Below are positions 27,211 to 38,537 of a stretch of 64,000 nt of DNA, in pieces. A program made the translations under genes and the position numbers. Every line of letters begins with the position of its first letter. Position 1 is the stretch's first letter. The notes under the pieces were generated by a model. It was not told the origin of the DNA. It saw nothing but the letters and a program-made list of their open reading frames with translations, and did not search any database. The stretch spans positions 62,001 through 126,000 of the forward strand of contig NZ_JAHBYD010000009.1 of NCBI RefSeq assembly GCF_019636135.1, written 5' to 3'. The stretch is from Phenylobacterium sp. GTDB taxonomy: Bacteria > Pseudomonadota > Alphaproteobacteria > Caulobacterales > Caulobacteraceae.

Positions 27211-29142
27211 TTGAAATCAGCGCTCTTCGTCGCAGCCCTGCTCGCCGTGACCCCGCCTGCCCTCGCCCAGCCGTCCGAGGGTCCCCAGCCCTACCCGATG
27301 CCGCCGCCGGTCGCGGCGCCGCGGGACATCGCCTATCCGGGCGTGCTGAAGGTCACCGTCGACGCGACGGACGTGGAGCGCCGCATCTTCCGCGTCCGCC
27401 AGACGATCCCGCTGGCGGGCCCCGGCCCCGTCACGCTGCTCTATCCGCAGTGGGTTCCGGGCGGGCATTCGCCCAGGAATGCGCTCTACAACATGGCCGG
27501 CCTGACCATCCGGGCGAACGGCCAGGTGATCCCCTGGACGCGCGACCCGGTGCAGGTGTTCGCCTTCCACGTGACGCCGCCGGCCGGCGCGACGGCGCTG
27601 GACGTGGAGTTCCAGCACCTCTCGCCCACCGCCACGGACCAGGGCCGCGTGGTGATGACGCCCGAGATGCTGAACGCCCAGTGGCTGAACCTAGCGATGT
27701 ACCCGGCCGGCTACTTCACGCGGCGCATCCCCATCGAGGCCACGATCCGGCTGCCGGCCGGCTGGGGCTACGGCACCGCGCTGGAGACGGTCTCCAACGT
27801 CGACAACACCATCCGCTTCAAGACCGTCGACTTCGACACCCTGATGGACTCGCCGATGTTCGCCGGCCGCTATTTCAGGCGCTGGGACCTGGACACCTCG
27901 GGCAAGTCGCCCGTCCGCCTGAACGTGGTGGCCGACCGGCCGGAGCTCCTCGACGCCACGCCCGAGCAGATCGAGCAGCACCGCGAGCTGATCCGGCAGG
28001 CCGACAGGCTGTACGGCGCGCGGCACTACGACCACTACGACTTCCTGCTGGCGCTGACCGACCGCATGGGCGGCATCGGCCTGGAACACCAGCGGTCGAG
28101 CGAGAACGGGACCACGACCGACTACTTCGTCGACTGGGACAACCGCGCGCCGAGCAGGAACCTGCTGCCGCACGAGTACAACCATAGCTGGGACGGCAAG
28201 TACCGCCGCCCGGCCGACCTCTGGACGCCCAACTTCAACACGCCGATGCGCGACAGCCTGCTGTGGGTCTACGAGGGCCAGGACCAGTACTGGGGCTTCG
28301 TGCTGGGCGCCCGCTCGGGCCTGGTGACCAGGGAGCAGACGCTGGACGCGCTGGCCATGACGGCGGCGGCCTATTCCGCGGGCCGGCCGGGCCGCCAGTG
28401 GCGTTCGGTGGAGGACACCACCAACGATCCGATCATCGCCAGCCGCCGCGCGATCCCCTGGACGAGCTGGCAGCGCAGCGAGGACTACTATTCCGAGGGC
28501 CAGCTCGTCTGGCTCGACGCCGACACCCTGATCCGCGAGCGCACCAACGGCCGGAAGTCGCTGGACGACTTCGCCCGCGCCTTCTTCGGCGTGAACGACG
28601 GGGCGTGGAAGCAGCCCCTCACCTACACCTTCGACGACGTGGTGAAGGGCCTGAACGCGGTGACGCCGTACGACTGGGCCGACTTCCTGACCCGGCGCTT
28701 CCGCGATGTCGCGCCGGCCTTCCCGCTGGATGGCGTCGCCCGCGGCGGCTACCAGCTCGTCTATACCGAGACGCCGACCAAGTACTGGAAGGACAACGAC
28801 GCCGGCCGCAAGCAGGTGGACCTCACCTACTCCGTCGGCCTCGTGCTGAACCGGGAGGGCGCGATCACCAGCGTCCTGTGGGAAGGCCCGGCGTTCAAGG
28901 CGGGGCTGTCGGTCAGCGACAGGATCATCGCGGTGAACGGCTTCACCTACGACGCCGACCGGCTGCGGGACGCGATCACGGCGGCCAAGGACGGCAAGGA
29001 GCCGATCCGGCTGATCGTGAAGGACGGCGACCACTTCCGCGTGCTCGACATCGACTACAGGGGCGGCCTCCGCTACCCTCGCCTGCAGCGCGTGGCCGGC
29101 AAGCCGGACCTGCTCAGTGAGATCTACAAGCCACTGAAATAG
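27211..29142 (+). CDS. M61-family glycyl-aminopeptidase with PDZ domain, secreted
   Basis: 643 residues with a signal peptide (MKSALFVAALLAVTPPALA). An N-terminal beta domain is followed by the gluzincin catalytic domain: LLPHEYNHSWDGKYRRP carries the HExxH zinc motif and WVYEGQDQYWG the third ligand. A C-terminal PDZ segment (GLSVSDRIIAVNGFTYDADRLRDAI, about 560-620) follows. Probably a periplasmic peptidase cleaving N-terminal glycine or alanine. The start is a TTG with no clear Shine-Dalgarno, so the exact N-terminus is uncertain, but the signal peptide supports it. Confidence 0.85.
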   Translation: MKSALFVAALLAVTPPALAQPSEGPQPYPMPPPVAAPRDIAYPGVLKVTVDATDVERRIFRVRQTIPLAGPGPVTLLYPQWVPGGHSPRNALYNMAGLTIRANGQVIPWTRDPVQVFAFHVTPPAGATALDVEFQHLSPTATDQGRVVMTPEMLNAQWLNLAMYPAGYFTRRIPIEATIRLPAGWGYGTALETVSNVDNTIRFKTVDFDTLMDSPMFAGRYFRRWDLDTSGKSPVRLNVVADRPELLDATPEQIEQHRELIRQADRLYGARHYDHYDFLLALTDRMGGIGLEHQRSSENGTTTDYFVDWDNRAPSRNLLPHEYNHSWDGKYRRPADLWTPNFNTPMRDSLLWVYEGQDQYWGFVLGARSGLVTREQTLDALAMTAAAYSAGRPGRQWRSVEDTTNDPIIASRRAIPWTSWQRSEDYYSEGQLVWLDADTLIRERTNGRKSLDDFARAFFGVNDGAWKQPLTYTFDDVVKGLNAVTPYDWADFLTRRFRDVAPAFPLDGVARGGYQLVYTETPTKYWKDNDAGRKQVDLTYSVGLVLNREGAITSVLWEGPAFKAGLSVSDRIIAVNGFTYDADRLRDAITAAKDGKEPIRLIVKDGDHFRVLDIDYRGGLRYPRLQRVAGKPDLLSEIYKPLK

Positions 29143-29146
29143 CCGG

Positions 29147-30061
29147 TCAGGCGAACCGTTCGTCCATCCAGGCGCCGGCGACCCTGACGGCGCGGCGGGC
29201 GGCGTTGAGCACCGCGCCGTAGGCCTGGAAGACGTGGATCATCTCGGGCCAGACCTCGAGGCGGACCTCGACGCGGGCGTGGGCCAGGACGTCGGCGAGC
29301 GTGATGCTGTCGGAGAGCAGCGCCTCCTCCGAGCCCGTCTGGATCAGGACCGGCGCCACGCCCTCGAAATCGCCGAAGATCGGCGAAGCCAGCGGGTCGT
29401 GCGGATCGAGGCCGCCCAGGTAGGCGAGCGCCATCTGGTCCAGCCCCGCCTTGGTGATCACCGGATCGGTCTCGCGCTTCGCGCTGTAGCTGGCGCCGGA
29501 CTGCGTGAGGTCGGCCCACGGGCTGATGGAGACATAGCTCGACGGCTGCGGCAGCCCCTCGGCCTTCAGCGAGAGCGCCAGCGCCATCGCGAGCCCGCCG
29601 CCCGCGGAGTCGCCCGCCACGGCGACCTGGCCGGGATCGGTCCCCGCCTCCAGCAGCGCGCGGTAGACGGCGGTGGCGTCCTCCACCGCGCCCGGGAAAC
29701 GCGTCTCGGGGCCGAGGCGGTAGTCGGGCACGAGCGCGATCGCCTTCGCGGCCTCGGCGATGCGGGCCACCATCGGGCGGTGGCTGCGCGGGCTGCCGAT
29801 CGTGTAGCCGCCGCCGTGCAGGTAGAGGAGGCGGCGGCCTTCGACCACGCCCTGCGGCACGACCCGCTCGCCCTTCACGCCCGCCAGGGCGTGCGGCTCG
29901 TGGTAGCAGCCGGTCGGCAGCGCCCCGGCCTCGCCCACCGCGTCCATGCCGGCCCGGCGCTCTGCGAACGTCGGCGGCGCGGCCGGGTCGGGCGCCCGCG
30001 CGGCGAGCAGGGCCCGCACGCCAGCGATCTGCGGATCCTTCCAGCTGCTCACGCCGCTCAT
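29147..30061 (-). CDS. alpha/beta hydrolase, hormone-sensitive lipase-type carboxylesterase
   Basis: 304-residue esterase. The oxyanion-hole motif LYLHGGGYTIGS, nucleophile elbow VAGDSAGGGLA and the C-terminal IHVFQAYGAV with the catalytic His mark the HSL (family IV) group; the acid is probably in the QTGSEEALLSD segment. No signal peptide. It likely hydrolyses short acyl esters; natural substrate unknown. Its stop lies 4 nt past the convergent M61 gene. The start at 30061 is preceded by GCGGGGG; frames upstream give low-complexity N-termini and were rejected. Confidence 0.88.
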   Translation of the reverse strand: MSGVSSWKDPQIAGVRALLAARAPDPAAPPTFAERRAGMDAVGEAGALPTGCYHEPHALAGVKGERVVPQGVVEGRRLLYLHGGGYTIGSPRSHRPMVARIAEAAKAIALVPDYRLGPETRFPGAVEDATAVYRALLEAGTDPGQVAVAGDSAGGGLAMALALSLKAEGLPQPSSYVSISPWADLTQSGASYSAKRETDPVITKAGLDQMALAYLGGLDPHDPLASPIFGDFEGVAPVLIQTGSEEALLSDSITLADVLAHARVEVRLEVWPEMIHVFQAYGAVLNAARRAVRVAGAWMDERFA

Positions 30062-30143
30062 CCCCCGCGACTCGCCGCATTGCCTTCCCGAGGCTCCCGA
30101 TTCATACCGGAGCCCCTCAGAATCGCACCACCTTTCAGGCTCC

Positions 30144-32216
<2,073 letters not shown>

Positions 32217-32260
32217 CGCATCGAAAGTATGATCATCCACGCATATACATGGAGGGCGTC

Positions 32261-32500
32261 GTGGCGACCGTGCGCAAGACCATTACCCTCACGGACACGC
32301 AGGACAGTTGGATCAAGCGTCAGATCGACGTTGGCCGCTACACCAACGACAGCGAATGCCTGCGCGACCTGATCCGCCGCGAGCAGGAGCACGAGGACGA
32401 TCTTCAGGCGATCCGCGACGCGCTGATCGAGGGCGAACGCAGCGGGCCGCCCGAGCCGTTCGATAGGGAAGCGTTCAAGCATTCCATGCGTCGTGGCTGA
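32261..32500 (+). CDS. ParD-type antitoxin (ribbon-helix-helix)
   Basis: 79 residues. VRKTITLTDTQDSWIKRQIDVGRYTNDSECLRDLIRREQ is a classic ParD/CopG ribbon-helix-helix DNA-binding domain, followed by an acidic toxin-neutralising tail (DALIEGERSGPPEPFD). The GTG at 32261 is preceded by GGAGGG; an in-frame ATG at 32249 is an alternative. Starts 44 nt after parE (topoisomerase). Overlaps the downstream toxin by 8 nt. Expected to repress its own promoter. Confidence 0.85.
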   Translation: MATVRKTITLTDTQDSWIKRQIDVGRYTNDSECLRDLIRREQEHEDDLQAIRDALIEGERSGPPEPFDREAFKHSMRRG

Positions 32501-32785
32501 ATATCGCCTCGCCCCGGCAGCGAGCAGGGACTTGGAGGCGATCTGGCGTTTCACGAGTGAACGTTGGGGTTTGGCGCAAGCGGATCGGTACGTCGACAAC
32601 GTGACGGATGCTCTGGTCGCCCTCGCCCAGCATCCGCTCATCGCGCCGACCTGCGACCACATCCGACGCGGCTATCGTCGCTGGCCGGTCGAACGGCATC
32701 TGATCTATTTCGCGTCACCGACTATGGCGTGGCCGTCGCCCGGATTCTCCATGATCGAATGGACGCCCGGCGCCACTTTCGGTAG
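32493..32785 (+). pseudogene. ParE-type toxin with a -1 frameshift
   Basis: From the GTG at 32493 the frame encodes a normal ParE start (AEYRLAPAASRDLEAIWRFTSERWG ... HIRRGYRRWPVERHLIYF). At about 32709 the conserved C-terminus continues in the -1 frame (RVTDYGVAVARILHDRMDARRHF, stop TAG at 32783-32785), whereas the original frame runs on into unrelated sequence to 32828. One missing base, or a -1 slip at TTC-GCG, explains it. Restored length would be about 98 aa, typical of ParE. The antitoxin upstream is intact. It may be a dead toxin, a sequencing error or, less likely, a programmed shift. Confidence 0.8.
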
Positions 32786-32933
32786 CCGTCCTGCGGCGCA
32801 TGCACCCGCAGGCTGGAGCATGCGTTGACACGAGGGCGGCGAAACGTATGTTCCGCGCGCGCGGCGATCTCCGTCCGCGCCGCCGCGATGCGCCTTGCCC
32901 GATCCCGGGAGCGCGCCGCATCTTAAGTACCGA

Positions 32934-34505
<1,572 letters not shown>

Positions 34506-34554
34506 CCGGCGCCTTTAACGGGTCGTTTGGGGTCGGCCCGTAGGGTCCCGGCCT

Positions 34555-35610
34555 ATGTCGTCGGATATCGATTCCCTGCTGAGAGGCGCCAAGGCCTACG
34601 AACTGGCCAAGAGGGCGATCGACGCGATGGAGGCCCATCGCGTCTGGCCGACGGCGGTCAATTTCGAACTCTGGCTGCACTACGTGTCCTCGAAGGACAG
34701 CGAGGTGACGCAGCAGATCGCCTCGGTCATCGAGTCCGGCGAGCAGTTCACCGAACACATGGGCGAGGAGCTCGCCGCGAAGCACCTGCCCAGCGGCAAG
34801 CTGTCGGGTGAGCTGATCGACGCCGGCAAGAGCCTGACCGAGGAACTGGACAGCGTCTCCCGCGCCATCGAGTCGGCCCGCGAGACCAGCGAAGCCTACG
34901 GCCAGCAACTGGCCACCGCGTCGGAGTCGCTGCAGGGCGAGGACGCCGAGGCCGTCCGCGTGATGGTCGAGACCCTGTCGCAGGCCACCCGGCGAGTCCG
35001 GGACGAGAACTCGGCGCTGGAAAACCAGTTGGCCGAGACCACCGACGAACTGGGCAAGCTGCGCGAACACCTGGAGCAGGTGCGCCGCGAGGCGATGACC
35101 GACGGCCTGACCAACCTCGCGAACCGCAAGGCCTTCGACGAGGCGCTGGAGGCCGCCTGCCAGGGCCCGGTCACGCTGGCCATCGTCGATATCGACCATT
35201 TCAAGTCGTTCAACGACACCTGGGGCCACCAGACGGGCGATCAGGTCATTCGCTATGTGGCGAGCGTCATAGGTCGCATCGCCGAAGCCGGTCAGCGATT
35301 CGCCGCGCGTTACGGCGGTGAGGAATTCGCCGTGATCTTCCCGGGCGAAGCGCCTGGGGTCGCGCTGCAGGCGCTGGAGCAGGCCCGCGAGGAGATCAGT
35401 TCGCGCATCCTGAAGCGCCGCTCGACCAACGAGGACCTGGGCGCGATCACCATTTCGGGCGGGATCGCCGAGAAGCAGCCCGGCGAGACGCCGGTCATGC
35501 TGCTGGAGCGGGCCGACGAGGCGCTCTACGCGTCGAAGAACGCCGGCCGCAACCGCAACACCCTGGCCGGGCTGGACGAGGCCTCGAAGGCCAAGCCCAG
35601 GGCCGCCTAG
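34555..35610 (+). CDS. diguanylate cyclase with N-terminal coiled coil (DgcB-like)
   Basis: 351 residues. The N-terminal ~180 residues contain no transmembrane helix and include a long coiled coil (LGKLREHLEQVRREAMTD). The C-terminal GGDEF domain has an intact GGEEF active site (254-258) preceded by DIDHFKSFNDTWGHQTGD, so it should make c-di-GMP from GTP. The inhibitory RxxD site is missing: the aligned positions read AxxR. The soluble coiled-coil-plus-GGDEF layout recalls C. crescentus DgcB, but orthology is not proven. Downstream of the helicase by 49 nt. Confidence 0.88.
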   Translation: MSSDIDSLLRGAKAYELAKRAIDAMEAHRVWPTAVNFELWLHYVSSKDSEVTQQIASVIESGEQFTEHMGEELAAKHLPSGKLSGELIDAGKSLTEELDSVSRAIESARETSEAYGQQLATASESLQGEDAEAVRVMVETLSQATRRVRDENSALENQLAETTDELGKLREHLEQVRREAMTDGLTNLANRKAFDEALEAACQGPVTLAIVDIDHFKSFNDTWGHQTGDQVIRYVASVIGRIAEAGQRFAARYGGEEFAVIFPGEAPGVALQALEQAREEISSRILKRRSTNEDLGAITISGGIAEKQPGETPVMLLERADEALYASKNAGRNRNTLAGLDEASKAKPRAA

Positions 35611-35692
35611 GGCCGCACCGCGTTTTCGCCCTTGGCTGACGCGAGGGTATTCTGGCTTCGTTGACCGCGACAAAAGCTCAACGGAGGACGCC

Positions 35693-36499
35693 ATGGACGG
35701 CGCGCAGACCCCCGCCAAGGTGAAGACGAGCGTCGAGGACGGCGTCGGCGTCATCACCCTTTCCGACCCCGGCACGCTGAACGCCGCGGGCATCGACCTG
35801 ATGGGCGAGTTGCAGGCCGCGTTCGACGACTTCGCCTATGGCGACAAGGCCCGCGCGATCGTCATCACCGGCGAAGGCCGCGGCTTCTGTTCGGGCGCGA
35901 ACCTGTCGGGCGGCAATTCCGCCAGCCGCGCGACCGATGCGACGACGGGCCCGAACCAGGCGCTGCTGCGCACCTTCAACCCGTTCGTGGCGGCGGTCCG
36001 CAAGTCGCCGAAGCCGCTGGTCTCGGCCGTGAACGGCGTGGCCGCCGGGGTGGGCGTCTCACTCGCCGTGGCCGCCGACCTCGTCGTGGCCGCCGAAAGC
36101 GCCTACTTCCTGCTGGCCTTCCGCCGCATCGGCTTGGTGCCGGACGGCGGCGCGACCTGGATGCTGCCGCGCCTGATCGGCAAGGCGCGGGCCATGGAGC
36201 TGATGCTGCTGGGCGAGAAGCTCCCGGCCAGGACGGCGGCCGAATGGGGCCTGATCAACAGGTGCGTCCCGGACGCCGAGCTGATGGACGCCGCCATGCA
36301 GTACGCCCGCGCCCTGGCCGACGGCCCGGCCTCCCTGGCGCTGACCCGCAACCTCGTCTGGGAGTCCCTCGACTCCGCCTGGCACGAACAACTGGAGGCG
36401 GAAGCCTACGCGCAAGGCGTCGCCGCACGCACCGGCGACGCCCGCGAAGGCATCATGGCCTTCGCCCAGAAACGCCCGGCGAAGTTCACGGGCCGCTAG
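35693..36499 (+). CDS. enoyl-CoA hydratase/isomerase family protein
   Basis: 268-residue crotonase-fold protein. The oxyanion-hole segments are GRGFCSGANLSGG and NGVAAGVGVSLAVAADLVVAAE; the site where mitochondrial-type hydratases have the second Glu reads FRRIGLVPDGGATWMLPRLIG, so this is closer to the PaaG/isomerase-like subset. Likely acts on acyl-CoA esters in fatty or aromatic acid degradation. AACGGAGG lies upstream of the ATG. Followed by the GST gene after a 65-nt gap holding a hairpin. Confidence 0.88.
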   Translation: MDGAQTPAKVKTSVEDGVGVITLSDPGTLNAAGIDLMGELQAAFDDFAYGDKARAIVITGEGRGFCSGANLSGGNSASRATDATTGPNQALLRTFNPFVAAVRKSPKPLVSAVNGVAAGVGVSLAVAADLVVAAESAYFLLAFRRIGLVPDGGATWMLPRLIGKARAMELMLLGEKLPARTAAEWGLINRCVPDAELMDAAMQYARALADGPASLALTRNLVWESLDSAWHEQLEAEAYAQGVAARTGDAREGIMAFAQKRPAKFTGR

Positions 36500-36523
36500 C
36501 CGCCGCTTCCGCTTACAGGGTAA

Positions 36524-36560
36524 GGACCCTCGCGGGCGACGCCGCCGTTTGCGAGGGTCC
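36524..36560 (+). promoter_or_regulatory. hairpin sequestering the GST ribosome binding site
   Basis: A 10-bp stem pairs 36524-36533 with 36551-36560. Its 3' arm contains GAGGG (36553-36557), the only Shine-Dalgarno-like sequence for the GTG start at 36565. If the stem forms, GST translation should be inhibited. It could also be a weak terminator for the enoyl-CoA hydratase gene. Confidence 0.5.
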
Positions 36561-36564
36561 ATTC

Positions 36565-37236
36565 GTGCTGACCGTCCATCACCTCGAGAACTCCCGCTCG
36601 CAGCGCGTGCTGTGGCTCCTGGAGGAGCTGGAGGCGCCCTACGAGATCGTCCGCTACGCGCGCGATCCGAAGACGATGCTGGCGCCGCCGGAGCTGAAGG
36701 CCGTGCATCCGCTGGGCAAGTCGCCGGTGGTCACGGAGGACGGCGAGACGGTCGCCGAGACCGGCGCGATCATCGAGTACATCCTGGAGCGCTATGGCGC
36801 CGGTCGCCTCGCCGCCCCCGTGGGCACGCCCGAGTACCGCCGCCTGCGCTACTGGCTGCACTACGCCGAGGGCTCGGCCATGCCGCCGCTGCTGCTGAAG
36901 CTGGTGTTCGGCGAGATGGCGCCGCGCTCGCCCGCCATCGTGCGGCCGCTGGTCCGGACCATCGCCAGGCAGGCGCAGCAGGGCTTCATCGACCCCCAGG
37001 TGGCCGCGCACCTCGACTACATCGAGGGCGAACTGGAAAAGGCCGAGTGGTTCGCCGGGCCGGAGTTCAGCGCCGCCGACATCATGATGAGCTTCCCGCT
37101 GGAGGCCGCGGCCGAGCGGGCGGCGGCGCGCGTCGGGCGGCCCAGGCTGGCGGCCTTCCTGAAGCGGATCCACCAGCGGCCGGCCTACCGGCGGGCGCTG
37201 GAGCGCGGCGGCCCCTACGCCTACGCCGGGGATTAG
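36565..37236 (+). CDS. glutathione S-transferase family protein
   Basis: 223 residues. N-terminal thioredoxin-like half (LTVHHLENSRSQRVLWLLEELEAPYEIVRYARD, cis-Pro in LGKSPVVTEDGETVAETGAI) and an all-helical C-terminal half ending in FSAADIMMSFPLEAA. The N-terminal active residue is Ser (SRSQRVLW), which fits the bacterial/yeast GTT1-like class. GTG start chosen for the GAGGG 7 nt upstream. Likely detoxification or disulfide chemistry; substrate unknown. Confidence 0.88.
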   Translation: MLTVHHLENSRSQRVLWLLEELEAPYEIVRYARDPKTMLAPPELKAVHPLGKSPVVTEDGETVAETGAIIEYILERYGAGRLAAPVGTPEYRRLRYWLHYAEGSAMPPLLLKLVFGEMAPRSPAIVRPLVRTIARQAQQGFIDPQVAAHLDYIEGELEKAEWFAGPEFSAADIMMSFPLEAAAERAAARVGRPRLAAFLKRIHQRPAYRRALERGGPYAYAGD

Positions 37237-37250
37237 GACCCTGGGCTGGG

Positions 37251-37411
37251 CGCGGCAGCGCCGTGTCGATTCAACCACGAAGAGCACCAAGACCACCAAG
37301 CCGCCACGGATGAGCGCGGCGCACTTCCCGGACCCTTCGTGATCTTGGTGTTCTTGGTGGTGAGAAATAGCGCGCCTGCGGCGCATGCTGAGCTGGCAGG
37401 TTGCGCGCGTT
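37251..37411. repeat. interspersed inverted-repeat element, family A copy 2
   Basis: Shares the outer flanks GGCAGCGCCGTGTCGATTCA and GCCTGCGGCGCA with copy 1 at 3581-3743, and the same type of arms (ACCACGAAGAGCACCAAG with CTTGGTGTTCTTGGTGGT). Its central segment is the reverse complement of copy 1's centre although the flanks have the same orientation. Lies between the convergent GST and 2TM genes. Confidence 0.8.
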
Positions 37412-37412
37412 C

Positions 37413-37691
37413 CTAGGGCCGCGAGCGGCGGAGCTTCTCGAGTTCTTCCTCGATGAGACGGTCGCGGATGCCCTCGCCGTTCATGTAGACCGACGCGGCG
37501 TGCGCGCCGAGGCCGATGCCCCAGCCCAGCATCGGCCAGATCGGCCAGAAGTAATCGCCGAACGAGGTCATGACGTAGATCGCCGTCAGGCCGGCGTTGA
37601 CCACCACGTAGGCCATGAGGTGGCTGCGGAAAGCCAGCTTCATATCGGCGCGGCGGATGGCCAGTCGGCGCAGTTCGACGTCGTCGGTCAT
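37413..37691 (-). CDS. 2TM-domain membrane protein
   Basis: 92 residues with a basic/acidic N-terminal segment, two predicted transmembrane helices (about 22-42 and 48-68, SHLMAYVVVNAGLTAIYVM and FWPIWPMLGWGIGLGAHA) and a charged C-terminal helix. This is the short 2TM domain family, often found alone or attached to LytS-type kinases. Role unknown. It follows the suf operon on the same strand with a 75-nt gap in which no clear terminator was seen. Confidence 0.7.
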   Translation of the reverse strand: MTDDVELRRLAIRRADMKLAFRSHLMAYVVVNAGLTAIYVMTSFGDYFWPIWPMLGWGIGLGAHAASVYMNGEGIRDRLIEEELEKLRRSRP

Positions 37692-37766
37692 GGGGTGTCC
37701 CGAGTTGCTGGACGCAGGATACCCCGTTCGGGCGATCCGTCGAGTTTCACTCGTGTAATGGTCAGG

Positions 37767-38162
37767 TCAGTCCAGCCTGGCCGGCTGGATCGTGACGCTC
37801 TCGCCGCAGCCGCAGGCGTCGGTCTCGTTGGGATTGCGGAACACGAACTTGGCGGAGAGCTTGGTGACCTCGTAGTCGATCACGGTGCCCAGCAGGAACA
37901 GCACCGCCTTGGGCTCGACCAGGATGGTCACGCCCTTGTCCTCGACCACCTCGTCCAGCGGACCGGCGGTCTCGGCGTACTCCAGGACGTATTCCTGCCC
38001 CGCACAGCCGCCGTTCTTCACGCCGACGCGCAGGCCCGCGTAGGGCTTCTCCGCCTTGCCCATGATCTCGCGCACGCGTTCGGCGGCGGCGTCGGTCAGG
38101 CTGACCACCTTGGGGCGCGGGCGGCGCGGGCGTGGGGCCGGGTTGATGTCGATGTGGGTCAT
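37767..38162 (-). CDS. sufA: A-type iron-sulfur carrier protein SufA
   Basis: 131-residue A-type carrier that receives Fe-S clusters from the SufBCD scaffold and passes them on. All three family cysteines are present: NGGCAGQEY and the C-terminal DACGCGES pair. The N-terminus carries an extra proline/arginine-rich stretch. Its ATG overlaps the sufT stop (TGATG). Last gene of the suf operon. Confidence 0.92.
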   Translation of the reverse strand: MTHIDINPAPRPRRPRPKVVSLTDAAAERVREIMGKAEKPYAGLRVGVKNGGCAGQEYVLEYAETAGPLDEVVEDKGVTILVEPKAVLFLLGTVIDYEVTKLSAKFVFRNPNETDACGCGESVTIQPARLD

Positions 38163-38533
38163 CAGAACATGTTGAGCGCGAGCTTGGCTTCGTCGCTCAT
38201 CCTCGAAGGGTCCCAGGGCGGGTCGAAGACCAGCTCGACCTTCACCGAGCGGACCTCCGGGATCTCGTTGACGGCATCCTGGACCCAGCCCGGCATCTCG
38301 CCGGCCACCGGGCAGCCCGGCGCGGTCAGGGTCATGTCGATCGCCACGTCCTTGTCGTCGGAGACGTCGACCTTGTAGACGAGGCCCAGCTCGTAGATGT
38401 CGACCGGGATCTCCGGGTCGTAGACCGTCTTCAGCTTCTCGATGAGCTGATCGGTGAGCGCGTCCAGCTCCGCCTGGGAAAGCGGCGGGGTGGCGGTCGG
38501 CTCTATGGCGGTCGCGTCGTCCATCGGGCTCAT
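38162..38533 (-). CDS. sufT: SUF-associated MIP18/DUF59 protein SufT
   Basis: 123 residues of the MIP18/DUF59 family (LIEKLKTVYDPEIPVDIYELGLVYKVDV, MTLTAPGCPVAGEMPGWV). SufT-type proteins assist Fe-S cluster maturation, probably in carrier or targeting steps. The single cysteine in the TAPGCP motif is conserved. The ATG at 38533 starts 4 nt after the sufS stop and the stop overlaps sufA (TGATG), so the gene is translated within the operon. Confidence 0.9.
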   Translation of the reverse strand: MSPMDDATAIEPTATPPLSQAELDALTDQLIEKLKTVYDPEIPVDIYELGLVYKVDVSDDKDVAIDMTLTAPGCPVAGEMPGWVQDAVNEIPEVRSVKVELVFDPPWDPSRMSDEAKLALNMF

Positions 38534-38537
38534 GAGG

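Noticed and set aside
32249..32260. alternative ATG start for the ParD-type antitoxin
   Set aside because: In frame, but the downstream GTG has a Shine-Dalgarno at close spacing and gives the expected family N-terminus; listed as an alternative only.
32564..32785. separate 73-residue protein in the second frame over the ParE toxin
   Set aside because: It is only the displaced C-terminus of the toxin; its N-terminal part is unrelated shadow sequence.
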